A DNA stretch of 64,000 nt from Nostoc sp. RI_552 (GTDB taxonomy: Bacteria > Cyanobacteriota > Cyanobacteriia > Cyanobacteriales > Nostocaceae), in the NCBI GenBank assembly GCA_016124525.1, contig WGNO01000004.1:1-64000 (forward strand). The letters run 5' to 3'. Position 1 is the stretch's first letter, and each line of letters begins with the position of its first letter. The notes under the pieces are model-generated. The model was not told the origin of the DNA. It made no database searches and saw only the letters and a program-made list of their open reading frames with translations. Below, in pieces: positions 53,657 through 62,640 of the stretch. Made by a program: the position numbers and the translations under genes.

Positions 53657-55387
53657 GTGCAACCAGTTGACTATACTACCCTGACCGCTGCTTGTAGCGA
53701 ACTCCGCGCTCACTGGCTGCCATCTCGATTAGAGCAAGTTTATCAGCGCGATCGCTATACCATTGCTGTGGCGTTACGCACTCTCACACAAAGGGATTGG
53801 CTAGAGATTTCTTGGCATCCCCAAGGAGCGCGTATTTGTATTGGAGAACCACCTCCCAAACTACCAGATACATTCACATTTAGCCAACAATTAGTACATC
53901 AATTGGGTGGTTTGGCGCTGGTGAATATTCAAGCGATCGCCCCTTGGGAGCGTGTTGTTGATTTGCAATTTGCCCGTCGTCCCGGAGAAGAGGCATTGTA
54001 TCATATATATGTAGAGGTGATGGGCAAATACAGCAATGCCATCCTCACCGATGCCAGCAATATGATTATTACGGCTGCCCATCAAGTTAGTCAGTATCAA
54101 TCGAGTGTACGTCCCATCCAAACCGGACAACCTTATGAAACCCCGCCAAAACTCACTGGCCCGGTTCCCAGTTTGAGTGAACCCTTGCAACGCTGGCAAG
54201 AACGTGTCAGCCTGCTACCAGGAGCAATTAAGCGTCAGCTATTAAAAAGTTATAGCGGTTTGAGTTCTGCGCTGGTAGAGTCTATGCTAATTGCAGCTAA
54301 TTTAGCCCCAGAAACTACCACCGAACAAGTCACACCTGAAGATTGGCAACGACTGTTTGCCCGATGGCAAGAATGGCTACAGGCTTTGGAATTAAGTAAA
54401 TTTCAACCAGCTTGGACGGCAAATGGATATAGCGTTATGGGTTGGGGCGCAGTTGCACCAGAAAAAGATATCCAAACTTTACTTCACAGCTACTACACTG
54501 ACGAGTTAAATCAGCAGGTGTTTGTTCAGTTACGACATCAGTTAAATCAGAAATTAGATAATATCTTAGTAAAATTAGGTAATAAAGCTGAAACCTTTTC
54601 TGAACGTTTGCAGCAATCAGATCAAGCGGATGAATACCGAGGAAAAGCTGATTTGTTGATGTCTAACTTGCAAAAGTGGCACCCAGGAATGACAGAAATC
54701 ATCCTGCTTGATTTTGAGACACATCAGCCCATAGCCATCGCCCTGCAACCAGATAAAAACGCTGTTCAAAATGCTCAACGCCTTTACAAACAGCACCAAA
54801 AACTCAAACGCGCTCGTGCTGCTGTGGAACCGTTGCTTTTTGATGTCCAATCAGAAATTAGCTATTTAGAGCAAGTAGAAGCTGCGCTGGCTCAGATAGA
54901 AAATTACGAAACAGCAGCAGATTTGCAAGCTGTAGAAGAAATCCGCGATGAGCTAATTGGACAAAAATATTTAGAAGATCCAGGATACCGCAGTCGCAGT
55001 ACCAGCGAAACAGCCAGCACAAACTTTCATCGTTACCGCACCCCTAACAACTTTGAAGTTTTAATCGGTCGTAACAATCGCCAAAATGACCAATTGAGTT
55101 TTCGTGTAGCGGCAGATTATGATTTGTGGTTCCACGCTCAAGAAATTCCTGGAAGTCATGTCCTGCTGCGTTTAGAACCTGGTGCAGTTCCAGAAGCAGC
55201 AGATTTACAATTTGTCGCTAATCTCGCCGCCTACTACAGTCGTGGACGTCAGAGCGATCAAGTACCAGTAGTTTATACTCAGCCTAAGCACGTTTACAAA
55301 CCCAAAGGAGCCAAGCCAGGTGTTGCTATTTACAAGCAAGAGCGTATCCTCTGGGGACAGCCGCAATTAGTTATGGGTAATTCGTAA
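53657..55387 (+). CDS. rqcH: RqcH/NFACT family ribosome quality-control protein
   Basis: A 576-residue NFACT protein, the bacterial counterpart of eukaryotic Rqc2/NEMF. RqcH binds split 60S-type subunits carrying stalled nascent chains and adds alanine tails. The N-terminal NFACT-N domain begins MQPVDYTTLTAACSELRAHW from a GTG start at 53657. A helix-hairpin-helix and long coiled coil follow (residues about 270-430). The NFACT-R domain is near the C terminus (FEVLIGRNNRQNDQLSFR, DLWFHAQEIPGSHVLLR), with the PKGAKPGV finishing segment. Older annotation calls the family fibronectin-binding. It is probably cotranscribed with the upstream glycosyltransferase. Confidence 0.93.
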   Translation: MQPVDYTTLTAACSELRAHWLPSRLEQVYQRDRYTIAVALRTLTQRDWLEISWHPQGARICIGEPPPKLPDTFTFSQQLVHQLGGLALVNIQAIAPWERVVDLQFARRPGEEALYHIYVEVMGKYSNAILTDASNMIITAAHQVSQYQSSVRPIQTGQPYETPPKLTGPVPSLSEPLQRWQERVSLLPGAIKRQLLKSYSGLSSALVESMLIAANLAPETTTEQVTPEDWQRLFARWQEWLQALELSKFQPAWTANGYSVMGWGAVAPEKDIQTLLHSYYTDELNQQVFVQLRHQLNQKLDNILVKLGNKAETFSERLQQSDQADEYRGKADLLMSNLQKWHPGMTEIILLDFETHQPIAIALQPDKNAVQNAQRLYKQHQKLKRARAAVEPLLFDVQSEISYLEQVEAALAQIENYETAADLQAVEEIRDELIGQKYLEDPGYRSRSTSETASTNFHRYRTPNNFEVLIGRNNRQNDQLSFRVAADYDLWFHAQEIPGSHVLLRLEPGAVPEAADLQFVANLAAYYSRGRQSDQVPVVYTQPKHVYKPKGAKPGVAIYKQERILWGQPQLVMGNS

Positions 55388-55550
55388 TTCCTAGGGGTAA
55401 TGGCAATGGGATAGGGTGGGATATTTTATTCTTGTTTCCCCACATCTGCCTTCCGAGATGGGAAATTTATTCTTCAAGATAGAGGCTACCTCCTTTGGGG
55501 CATATCTTTTTTATAGATTTTTATAAAAAAACTGTGTTGAGTGTTACAAT

Positions 55551-55666
55551 AGTGTTAAGAAAAGTTGCCCGTTAATTTTGGGAACGCGCAATTTGATTTT
55601 GACTCTATTGAGAAGACAACGCGGAAAAACATCTACCAGGCCAGCTGTGAGAGGCTGGTCTTTTTT
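55551..55666 (+). ncRNA. Candidate small RNA, about 115 nt
   Basis: A -10-like TACAAT lies at 55545-55550, and a strong rho-independent terminator ends the stretch. No coding frame fits between them. No convincing -35 is seen and no family is recognised. The alternative is that the hairpin only terminates rqcH. Confidence 0.3.
55639..55666 (+). terminator. Rho-independent terminator
   Basis: GGCCAGC (55639-55645) pairs with GCTGGTC (55654-55660) around an 8-nt loop, followed by TTTTTT. Confidence 0.85.
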
Positions 55667-55732
55667 GTTTTACTCAGAACTAGAAGACGCAAAACATGAT
55701 TTTTTAGGTCTTATTTCCAGATTTTCTAATAT

Positions 55733-57310
55733 TTAGAAGCTAAAGGTAGTTCTCAGTGCGCCAATAACAACGTCATCGTTGTTATTGTTATGGTCTGGAG
55801 ATGTCAACCAGATCACACCAGGGGTAATGGTAATGTTATCAGTCAACTGGTACTGGTAGAAAGCTTCAATGTGATAGGAAGTGTCTGTATCTTTATTCAC
55901 ACCTGGGATAGTGGAACTTGTCACTTTCGGTTCTACACCAGCAATAATCCCAGCTAGGTTACCTTTTTTCCCCAAGTCAAGAAAGCCTAAAGTGAGAGCA
56001 TAATTCCAAATTTCAGCCTCTCCGCGATTCCCCGTTAAGTTACTGCTGTTAGTGTATCCTGCCCAACCACCTAAGACAAATTTTTCACTGATACCAATTG
56101 ATGCTTGGATACCGTAGGAGTTGTTGGAAAAAGCTGCATCGCCTTGTTGTAATAAAGTTTGGAAGGTTGCAGCATTACTACCTGTAGCTAATGGCTGTTT
56201 GTACGAGTTGATATAAGTGAAACCTACCGCAATGCGATGGCTTGGTCTAAAAGTCACTTGTGCCAAAGCACCGTAAGGACCATCAAATAAACCATTCTTA
56301 GGAGAGGGGTCATTGCCTGTGCTACTCAAATACCCCAAGCTGAGTGCTAAGTTATTACTGAACTGGTGGGTTATTCCTAACCCCGCACCATCCATTTGGT
56401 TATAAATTGGGTTGCGCGTACCAAAGGTAGATAAAGCACCACCACTACCATCACCGTCAAATATATTAACTGTATCAGTGATGTCATCTGCTGCACCAGC
56501 GTTAGCAATGGCGATTACCTGTGTTTTTGCACCGAGAGGAAATTCGTAAAACAGTGCGTCTATCTCAGCATTGGTAGTTCCATTCTCACCAGCGAAGGCG
56601 AAATTACCCTCCGGTGTGCCGATATCAGAGCCTAAAATATTATTGGCTTGTATTCTAGTAAATAGGGTATCTCTCCCTGTAAAACTTGTGACAAATTGAA
56701 TGCGTGTTCGCCCTCCCAAGCTGGTATTTTTGTCTGTGATGTTTTCATTACTTCCCAAAACATCACTGATAACTGCGACCACTTCTCCTTCCAGTTTGGT
56801 TGTAGTGGAAAATTGATTCTTTTCCAATTGAGATGCGCGTGCTTCCACTGCATCCAGGCGACCTCGTAATGTTGCAAGTTCTGGGGAAAATTCTACTTGC
56901 AGTCTTTGTAATGCGGCTAAATCTTGTTGTGTCAACATATCACTGGTGGCGGTAGCAATTAGTTCATTAACCCGATTCAGACAAGCATTCAAACCAGCCG
57001 CGAATTCATATCTAGTTAATGCCCGATTACCGCCATAAGTGCTATTTGGATAACCTGCAATACAACCGTAACGTTCTACCAATGATTGTAATGCTTGAAA
57101 AGCCCAATCAGTAGGTTGCACATCGGATAACTGAGAAACTGAGGTAACTTGTGCTGTTAGCTGACCTTTTGTCAGGTTCTCAGCTTCTATCCTTGGATCA
57201 TTTATTGCTGATGTGTTGAGTGTTTCCCCTGCATACATAGGATGACAAAAGAACAGCATATTAGCACCAATTACTGGGGCAACCAGTAGGTATTTCCATA
57301 ATTCTTGCAT
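55733..57310 (-). CDS. SLH-domain OprB-type porin
   Basis: A 525-residue outer-membrane porin of the cyanobacterial iron-uptake/SomB type. A signal peptide is visible (LLVAPVIGANMLFFCHPMYA, residues about 8-27). An SLH domain follows at about 60-120 (VQPTDWAFQALQSLVERYGC, then YGGNRALTRYEFAAGLNAC), which tethers the protein to peptidoglycan. A short coiled coil (about 125-165) leads to an OprB-like beta-barrel ending VVIGALRTTFSF, with the terminal Phe needed for insertion. It is divergent from znuA, 294 bp apart, with an inverted repeat between them, so it may take part in zinc uptake across the outer membrane. That link is inferred from position. Confidence 0.9.
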   Translation of the reverse strand: MQELWKYLLVAPVIGANMLFFCHPMYAGETLNTSAINDPRIEAENLTKGQLTAQVTSVSQLSDVQPTDWAFQALQSLVERYGCIAGYPNSTYGGNRALTRYEFAAGLNACLNRVNELIATATSDMLTQQDLAALQRLQVEFSPELATLRGRLDAVEARASQLEKNQFSTTTKLEGEVVAVISDVLGSNENITDKNTSLGGRTRIQFVTSFTGRDTLFTRIQANNILGSDIGTPEGNFAFAGENGTTNAEIDALFYEFPLGAKTQVIAIANAGAADDITDTVNIFDGDGSGGALSTFGTRNPIYNQMDGAGLGITHQFSNNLALSLGYLSSTGNDPSPKNGLFDGPYGALAQVTFRPSHRIAVGFTYINSYKQPLATGSNAATFQTLLQQGDAAFSNNSYGIQASIGISEKFVLGGWAGYTNSSNLTGNRGEAEIWNYALTLGFLDLGKKGNLAGIIAGVEPKVTSSTIPGVNKDTDTSYHIEAFYQYQLTDNITITPGVIWLTSPDHNNNNDDVVIGALRTTFSF

Positions 57311-57498
57311 TTACTGCCTCAGACTTATTAATAATTAATTTCACTCACTTAAAACGTTTTTTATAATACCGTCCCTCAAAAGGGGTATTCAAAATATTAA
57401 CAGTAGTTTAAGAATTTTCCTTACATTACACCTACTTATTGAAGAAACGTAAATATTTATTAGGTTGTTTTCTTATACAAAACAAATGCAGTATTGTA

Positions 57499-57542
57499 TG
57501 AGAATGATAGTTATTCTATAATAATAAGCCATATTCATTCTC
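57499..57542. promoter_or_regulatory. Zur/Fur-like inverted repeat between porin and znuA
   Basis: TGAGAATGA at 57499-57507 is exactly mirrored by TCATTCTCA at 57534-57542. The left arm continues as TGAGAATGATAGTTATTCTA, which resembles a Fur-family 19-bp box. It lies in the shared promoter region of the porin and znuA genes. Zur control is the natural inference; which Fur-family protein binds is not shown. Confidence 0.5.
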
Positions 57543-57604
57543 AATAAAAACTTGACAAAAATAGAGTAGTTCTAGAGAAAATTTTATTTTAGAGACAAAA
57601 AACC

Positions 57605-58630
57605 GTGATTTGGAAGCATTCAGGACTTAAAACAGCCGAAAAAAATAAGTGTATTCTGCTTTTAATGGCTTTACTCATGTTGTCAGCGGCCGCGGGCTGT
57701 AACCAATCAAACACAAATAGAACGGAAACTTCAGAACAGACATCTCTAGCGCAAGAAGCAGCATCTATTCCAACAACGCCAGAAAAAACTAAAATTGTGG
57801 CCACAATTTTGCCAACGTATTTGTTTACCAAGGCTGTAGCTGGAGAGGCCGCAGATGTATCAATTCTCGTATCGCCAACTACGGATGTGCATGATTACCA
57901 ATCGACACCCGATGATGTTAAAGCAATTTCTAAAGCGAGTATCCTAGTAAAAAATGGTTTGGGGTTAGAAGAATTTTTGGAGAATACTATCAAAAATGCC
58001 GAAAATCCTAACTTAGTTAAAATTGATGCCAGTAAAGGTATTAAAATCTTAGAGCAAATTTCTCCTGTTGATAAAACGTTAGGCGAACATCGACATGATC
58101 ATGGACATGACCATGCTGACGGAAATCCTCACGTTTGGTTAGATCCAATGTTAGCAAAACAGCAGGTAACAAATATTCTGAATGGATTAATTGCTGCTGA
58201 TCCTGCCAACAAAGCAACTTACGAGGCAAATGCAACGGCTTATATTCAAGAATTAGACAATTTACATCGAGAATTTCAGGAAAGTTTGCAAAAGACTCCT
58301 AATTGTACCTTTATTACCTTTCATGACGCATTTCCATATTTAGCTCAACGCTACAATCTCAAACAAGTTGCCGTGGTGCAAATTCCTGAAGACCAACTTT
58401 CGCCATCAGATGTGCAAAAAGCTGTCAAGGCTGTAAAAAAGTATAATGCTCAAGCTTTATTTAGTGAACCAGGGGTAGATAATAAATTATTAACCAGCCT
58501 TGCCGAAGATTTGAATTTAACTGTGCGTTACTTGGATTCTATAGAAACTGCTGCCGACGATACAAATCCGCAGTATTACTTTCAAGTCATGAAAACTAAC
58601 TTACAAACTATCGAGGCTGGCTGTAACTAA
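57605..58630 (+). CDS. znuA: Zinc ABC transporter substrate-binding lipoprotein ZnuA
   Basis: A 341-residue periplasmic metal-binding protein of the cluster A-I (ZnuA/TroA) family. A lipoprotein signal ends in the lipobox SAAAGC near residue 32, and the GTG at 57605 gives the basic n-region that this signal needs. Metal-ligand regions are visible: DVHDYQSTPDDVKAI (first His), GNPHVWLDPMLA (second His), FITFHDAFPYLA (third His) and a C-terminal FSEPGVDNKL. A histidine-rich loop, EHRHDHGHDHADG, near residue 160 is typical of zinc-specific members. It is followed by znuC on the same strand. An inverted repeat upstream probably mediates zinc repression. Confidence 0.95.
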   Translation: MIWKHSGLKTAEKNKCILLLMALLMLSAAAGCNQSNTNRTETSEQTSLAQEAASIPTTPEKTKIVATILPTYLFTKAVAGEAADVSILVSPTTDVHDYQSTPDDVKAISKASILVKNGLGLEEFLENTIKNAENPNLVKIDASKGIKILEQISPVDKTLGEHRHDHGHDHADGNPHVWLDPMLAKQQVTNILNGLIAADPANKATYEANATAYIQELDNLHREFQESLQKTPNCTFITFHDAFPYLAQRYNLKQVAVVQIPEDQLSPSDVQKAVKAVKKYNAQALFSEPGVDNKLLTSLAEDLNLTVRYLDSIETAADDTNPQYYFQVMKTNLQTIEAGCN

Positions 58631-58712
58631 TTGGATCCTCAAGAAGGGGATAGCTTCTGATGGTTTTTCTTAATGTCATCATCCGTTATTAATTATCCAT
58701 AATCCAGGACTA

Positions 58713-59495
58713 ATGACATCTCCTATTTTAAAAGTTCAAGGTTTAAATGTCTATCAAGGCAGTTATTTGGCTGTTCGAGATGTTACTTTTGAATTATTGC
58801 CAGGAACAGATACAGCTATCGTTGGTCCCAATGGTGCGGGTAAAAGTACTTTGGTGAAAGCAATTTTAGATTTGATTCCTCACAGTGCTGGCAAAATTGA
58901 AATTTTTGGTCGCTCAATTAACAAGTTGAGAAATTTGCGCCACCTTTTGGGTTACATGCCACAAAATTTTATTTTTGACCGCAGTTTTCCTATTTCTGTG
59001 GCTGAACTGGTAGGACTGGGATGGGTAAATCAAAGTAAAAAGCAAAATTTATTTTTTCTCCATCTGTGGCAACAAGATAAGCGAAAGTCACTAGCAGTAA
59101 CAGAGGCTTTACGGCGAACAGATGCTTATCATCTCAAGCATCAACCTATTGGCAGTCTTAGCGGCGGTCAGTTGAAGCGTGTATTGCTGGCTTATTGTTT
59201 AGTCATGCCTCGCAAACTATTAGTACTAGATGAAGCCTTTGCCGGTGTTGATGTTCAAGGTACAACAGATTTCTATGCTCTGTTAAATGACTTAAAGCGG
59301 GAAGAAGGTTGGACAGTGTTGCAGGTTTCCCATGATATTGATATGGTTAGCCGTCATTGCGATGGCGTTCTTTGCCTCAACCAAACTGTTGTTTGCACAG
59401 GTCAACCTGAAATTGCCCTTTCACCTCAAAATCTGTTATCAACCTATGGGCCTGGATTCAGTCCCTATGAGCATCATCATGAGCATTTTAAATAA
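58713..59495 (+). CDS. znuC: Zinc ABC transporter ATPase ZnuC
   Basis: A 260-residue ATP-binding subunit that powers zinc import with ZnuA and ZnuB. Walker A is GPNGAGKST (residues about 38-46), the Q-loop is in LGYMPQNF, the signature is LSGGQLKRVLLA, Walker B is LLVLDEAFAGVD and the switch His is in VLQVSHDIDM. The C terminus is His-rich (YEHHHEHFK). It begins 82 bp after znuA. The permease gene znuB is 536 bp downstream, beyond the antiparallel regulator gene. Confidence 0.96.
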   Translation: MTSPILKVQGLNVYQGSYLAVRDVTFELLPGTDTAIVGPNGAGKSTLVKAILDLIPHSAGKIEIFGRSINKLRNLRHLLGYMPQNFIFDRSFPISVAELVGLGWVNQSKKQNLFFLHLWQQDKRKSLAVTEALRRTDAYHLKHQPIGSLSGGQLKRVLLAYCLVMPRKLLVLDEAFAGVDVQGTTDFYALLNDLKREEGWTVLQVSHDIDMVSRHCDGVLCLNQTVVCTGQPEIALSPQNLLSTYGPGFSPYEHHHEHFK

Positions 59496-59565
59496 TACCG
59501 TTTATAACAATTTTGTATAATTGCCATTCCCTCGCTTTTTAAATTATCATTGAGTTTATAATTGT

Positions 59566-59877
59566 TCATTCTGGTTCATCTAAATGTTCAGTAACAGCCT
59601 GATAAAGATGAAAAATATGATTATCGTGGAGGTGATAAAATACATTACGTCCTTGCTTACGGTAACCAACTAATCGCATGGATCGCAGGTTCCGGAGCTG
59701 ATGAGAAACAGCGGATTCACTCATGTTTAATAATGCGGCTAAATCACTAACGCACAATTCTTGATTAGCCAAAAAAGAAAGAATTCGTAGGCGATTAGCA
59801 TCTCCTAAAAAGCTAAAAAAATCAGCCATGCGTTGTGCTTTTTCACTACTGAGAACTTGATCTGCTAAGTTTTGCAC
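59566..59877 (-). CDS. ArsR/SmtB family zinc-sensing repressor
   Basis: A 103-residue winged-helix repressor of the ArsR/SmtB family. The DNA-reading helix is in [27 protein letters not shown], and the wing is [14 protein letters not shown]. The alpha-5 zinc site is complete: Asp and His in DNHIF, then His and Glu in EHLDE. The alpha-3 site keeps a single Cys (ELCVSD), so an alpha-3N sensor is unlikely. It lies antiparallel between znuC and znuB and reads away from znuB. An inverted repeat separates it from znuB. Zinc-dependent control of itself and perhaps of znuB is inferred. SmtB-type proteins more often control metal efflux, so another target is possible. Confidence 0.88.
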   Translation of the reverse strand: MQNLADQVLSSEKAQRMADFFSFLGDANRLRILSFLANQELCVSDLAALLNMSESAVSHQLRNLRSMRLVGYRKQGRNVFYHLHDNHIFHLYQAVTEHLDEPE

Positions 59878-59935
59878 AATATATATCTAGTAATCTAAAT
59901 TAAATTATACTCAATATTATGTCCTTTTAAAATAA

Positions 59936-59977
59936 AAATTATTATAATGGTCTAATTTAAGTTGATAATAATTTGGA
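59936..59977. promoter_or_regulatory. Inverted repeat between smtB-like gene and znuB
   Basis: AAATTATTAT at 59936-59945 is exactly mirrored by ATAATAATTT at 59965-59974. The right arm lies within TGATAATAATTTGGA (59963-59977), whose first half matches Zur-type boxes (TGATAATnATTATCA). It sits in the shared promoter region. Low complexity lowers the confidence. Confidence 0.4.
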
Positions 59978-60031
59978 TGTCAGCAATAAAATAAGGCTAA
60001 AAAAATTAAATGTATATATCTTATTGTAGTC

Positions 60032-60901
60032 ATGTATTTATGCTCTGTTTGCCAGATTAACTTGCTAGGGATCACCACTACTTTTGACTTTGTAGATTTG
60101 CTACAATTTCCCTTTATGCAGCGAGCAATCGCGGGTGCTGTGTTGATGGGAATCTTGGGGGGGTTACTTGGTAGTTTTGCGACATTGCGCCAGCTATCAT
60201 TTTTCAGCCATGCTGTTGGTCACGCAGCATTGATCGGCGTGGTCCTAGGTGTTTTATTACAGCTAAATCCAACTTGGATGCTTTTGCCTTTTAGCTTAGT
60301 TTTTGGGGTGCTTGTCCTTTACTTCATCGACAAAACTGATTTGGCTAGCGATAGCGTTCTTAGTATAGTGCTATCAGGCGCGTTAGGTATTGGTGTAATT
60401 CTGACTAGCTTCGTTTCCGGTTATCGTGGCAACTTAATGAGGGTATTGTTTGGCGATATTCTGGCTATCGGAGCTACAGATTTAATTTTGACAACACTTT
60501 TGCTAGTAATCAGTGGCATATTTTTATTTTCAACTATGCAACAGCAAATTTTGTTGACCCTGAACCCCGATGTAGCCCGAGTACAAGGAGTTCCTGTTCA
60601 AGTGTATCGCTATGGCTTTGTAATTTTACTTTCTCTGGCTGTGGCGGTGGCAATTACATCTGTAGGTGTGTTGCTAGTAAATGCCTTTTTGGTGATTCCT
60701 GCTTCCACAGCCAAGCTCATGAGTCACCACTTTAGCGGATTTTTAATCTTATCAATTATTGTTGGTTCTACCACAAGCCTCACTGGTATTATAGTTTCAG
60801 GTCTTTTTAACCTGCCATCAGGCCCCAGTATTGTGCTGGTGCAGTTTTTGTTTTTTGTAGCTGTTTTCTTAGTGGTTAAGTTGAGGTTGAAAGCAGGTTA
60901 A
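60032..60901 (+). CDS. znuB: Zinc ABC transporter permease ZnuB
   Basis: A 289-residue inner-membrane permease of the ABC-3 family, partner of ZnuA and ZnuC. About eight hydrophobic segments are visible, including AIAGAVLMGILGGLLGSFAT near residue 35 and GVLLVNAFLVIPASTAKLM, a family hallmark, near 225. The start at ATG 60032 gives a short hydrophilic leader; an in-frame ATG before QRAIAGAV, at about residue 29, also fits. It is separated from znuC by the antiparallel regulator gene and probably has its own promoter. Confidence 0.92.
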   Translation: MYLCSVCQINLLGITTTFDFVDLLQFPFMQRAIAGAVLMGILGGLLGSFATLRQLSFFSHAVGHAALIGVVLGVLLQLNPTWMLLPFSLVFGVLVLYFIDKTDLASDSVLSIVLSGALGIGVILTSFVSGYRGNLMRVLFGDILAIGATDLILTTLLLVISGIFLFSTMQQQILLTLNPDVARVQGVPVQVYRYGFVILLSLAVAVAITSVGVLLVNAFLVIPASTAKLMSHHFSGFLILSIIVGSTTSLTGIIVSGLFNLPSGPSIVLVQFLFFVAVFLVVKLRLKAG

Positions 60902-60976
60902 ACTTTTTTCTTTACCCTATTGCCAAACAATTTTTCTTGTGCTAAGATTATTAATCGTGGGTGTAAAACACTCCCA

Positions 60977-61049
<73 letters not shown>

Positions 61050-61056
61050 TGTTACT

Positions 61057-61094
61057 AAACCCCTTGAAAGCAATGGTTTCCAGGGGTTTTTTGT
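61057..61094 (+). terminator. Terminator after tRNA-Phe
   Basis: AAACCCCTTGAAA pairs with TTTCCAGGGGTTTT, followed by a T-run. The loop is about 8 nt. Confidence 0.85.
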
Positions 61095-61209
61095 TTGTAA
61101 TGGCTGAGTTATTCTCCAAAGAGCCTTGAGTGTTGTAGGGCATACCGGAACCTGGATCTTAGATCCCAACAGGTTAGAGAAATCCTGTATGAGAAAGTTG
61201 GGTCGATTA

Positions 61210-61247
61210 ATGAAGAATCCCCACGCCTCTAGGCTAGGGAGTGTCAA
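61210..61247 (+). repeat. Solitary IS200/IS605 right-end-like hairpin
   Basis: ATGAAGAATCCCCACGCC, TCTA, GGCTAGGGAGTGTCAA repeats the motif at 21971-22009. About 70 bp upstream (from 61139) also look like the structured tail of a tnpB-type element. Its last bases contain the stop codon of the minus-strand glycosyltransferase. Confidence 0.6.
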
Positions 61248-62311
61248 GTAGGTAAACCACTACGCCAACGCTTTAACATCAAAGGTAAACGAGTTATGAA
61301 CAGCTTAAACAGCATTGCCATACCTGTAAAGCTACTAGACTTTTGCAATAAATAGAGAAAAGCTGATGGACTTAACCATAGTCCTTTTTGCTGTAATAAG
61401 TAATCAACTAAATCGGTATCAGTAAGAGGTTTTTTTAATTTATCTAGTAATTCCAGACTGGATGGTAAACTATTGGGACAGAAATGGGCTTTATATTTAG
61501 CATTAGCCCAGGTTGGTTCTTTTCCTTTGTAAGTTTTCGCTTCAGGATGACCAAATCCAATATTGTATGTCAAGGAATTAGTAGGAATAATATGTACTTT
61601 CTGGTGATACAGCGCAGCAACTGTGAATGTAATAACCCAATCTGTTTGTTTATTTTTTTCTAGCCAAAACTGATTGATCATTGTCATTTTGGTCTGGGAT
61701 GTTGCAGGAATTTGATAAAAATTGCCAAAGGGATTATATTGGGATGATTGAGATAAATTGAGTTCTTGCCAGCGATCACACCAAGTACCGAATCCCCAAG
61801 AAAAAACACGGTTAGATACAAGAAAATCTGTATGTATTTGAGTATCGCATCCTGCTGGTAAGGTTGCATAACTACTGACTGAACACACTTGTTTATAGTC
61901 GCGATAAGCCTCTAATAGTCGGGATATGCGGTCATAAAAATATTGATTGGGAACAGTATCCTCTTCTAAGTAAACAACAGCATCATGAGCAGAGAAAATC
62001 TCTGTCAAACCCAAAATTATATTTTTGTCACATCCTAAATTATGGTCTCTGGCGATGATTTCAACTGGTACTAATTCAGAAAAATCTTCTAATAAGGAAA
62101 TACACTGTCCAATCAAAAGTTCATCATCTTCCTTCCTTGCACCGTCTACAAAACTAATTATTTTTGGAGGTAACAAAGTTTGTTGACTAATTCCATTTAA
62201 AACTTCCTTTAGCAGTTCAGGACGAGTAAAAGCTATGAGAACCATTGGAGGTAATTTATCTGGCAATGGCACATCATCAAGAGAAGTAGGTAATTTTAGA
62301 TGATTATTCAT
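61244..62311 (-). CDS. GT2-like glycosyltransferase
   Basis: A 355-residue GT-A fold glycosyltransferase. Residues about 20-130 hold the nucleotide-sugar domain: PPMVLIAFTRPELLKEVL, LPPKIISFVDGARKED, a conserved DHNLGCDKNI, and the DxD-like metal site in VVYLEEDTVPNQYF. FSWGFGTWCDRWQEL is a conserved acceptor-side segment seen in this cyanobacterial group. AGGAG lies 11 bp before ATG 62311. The stop codon falls inside an IS605-like hairpin, so the C terminus may have been trimmed by that element. Acceptor and product are unknown, though a surface polysaccharide is likely. Confidence 0.8.
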   Translation of the reverse strand: MNNHLKLPTSLDDVPLPDKLPPMVLIAFTRPELLKEVLNGISQQTLLPPKIISFVDGARKEDDELLIGQCISLLEDFSELVPVEIIARDHNLGCDKNIILGLTEIFSAHDAVVYLEEDTVPNQYFYDRISRLLEAYRDYKQVCSVSSYATLPAGCDTQIHTDFLVSNRVFSWGFGTWCDRWQELNLSQSSQYNPFGNFYQIPATSQTKMTMINQFWLEKNKQTDWVITFTVAALYHQKVHIIPTNSLTYNIGFGHPEAKTYKGKEPTWANAKYKAHFCPNSLPSSLELLDKLKKPLTDTDLVDYLLQQKGLWLSPSAFLYLLQKSSSFTGMAMLFKLFITRLPLMLKRWRSGLPT

Positions 62312-62640
62312 CTTTCATCAAACTCCTGAACTGTTAAGATTGACTGAGATATTAATTATCTATAATTTCAATCATTTATTGTATATGTTCGCGCAAATCC
62401 TTTTGAAAATGCCAATGAATATACAAATATGATAGAGTTTTTACCCCTTGTTGATGAATGTTGGTTTCAATGATATTGATGTTGTTCATAGCATATCCAG
62501 TCCATCGCTTGTAATTAACAGTTGTGAATGAAATTGTTCCTAATGACAAAAAAATAAAAGTATTCTTTCTGGTTGTATTAATTTCTTGCTAGACTTGCTA
62601 GAATTGACATAATAGCAAAGGGCAACCTGGGAATGCCATC
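62312..62640. other. AT-rich spacer
   Basis: No gene or clear repeat is seen between the glycosyltransferase and the DUF3067 gene. Confidence 0.4.

Larger units (their letters stand above)
55388..55732. other. Gap between rqcH and the porin gene
   Basis: It separates convergent rqcH and porin genes and contains a candidate small RNA ending in a strong terminator at 55639-55666. Nothing else is supported. Confidence 0.45.
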
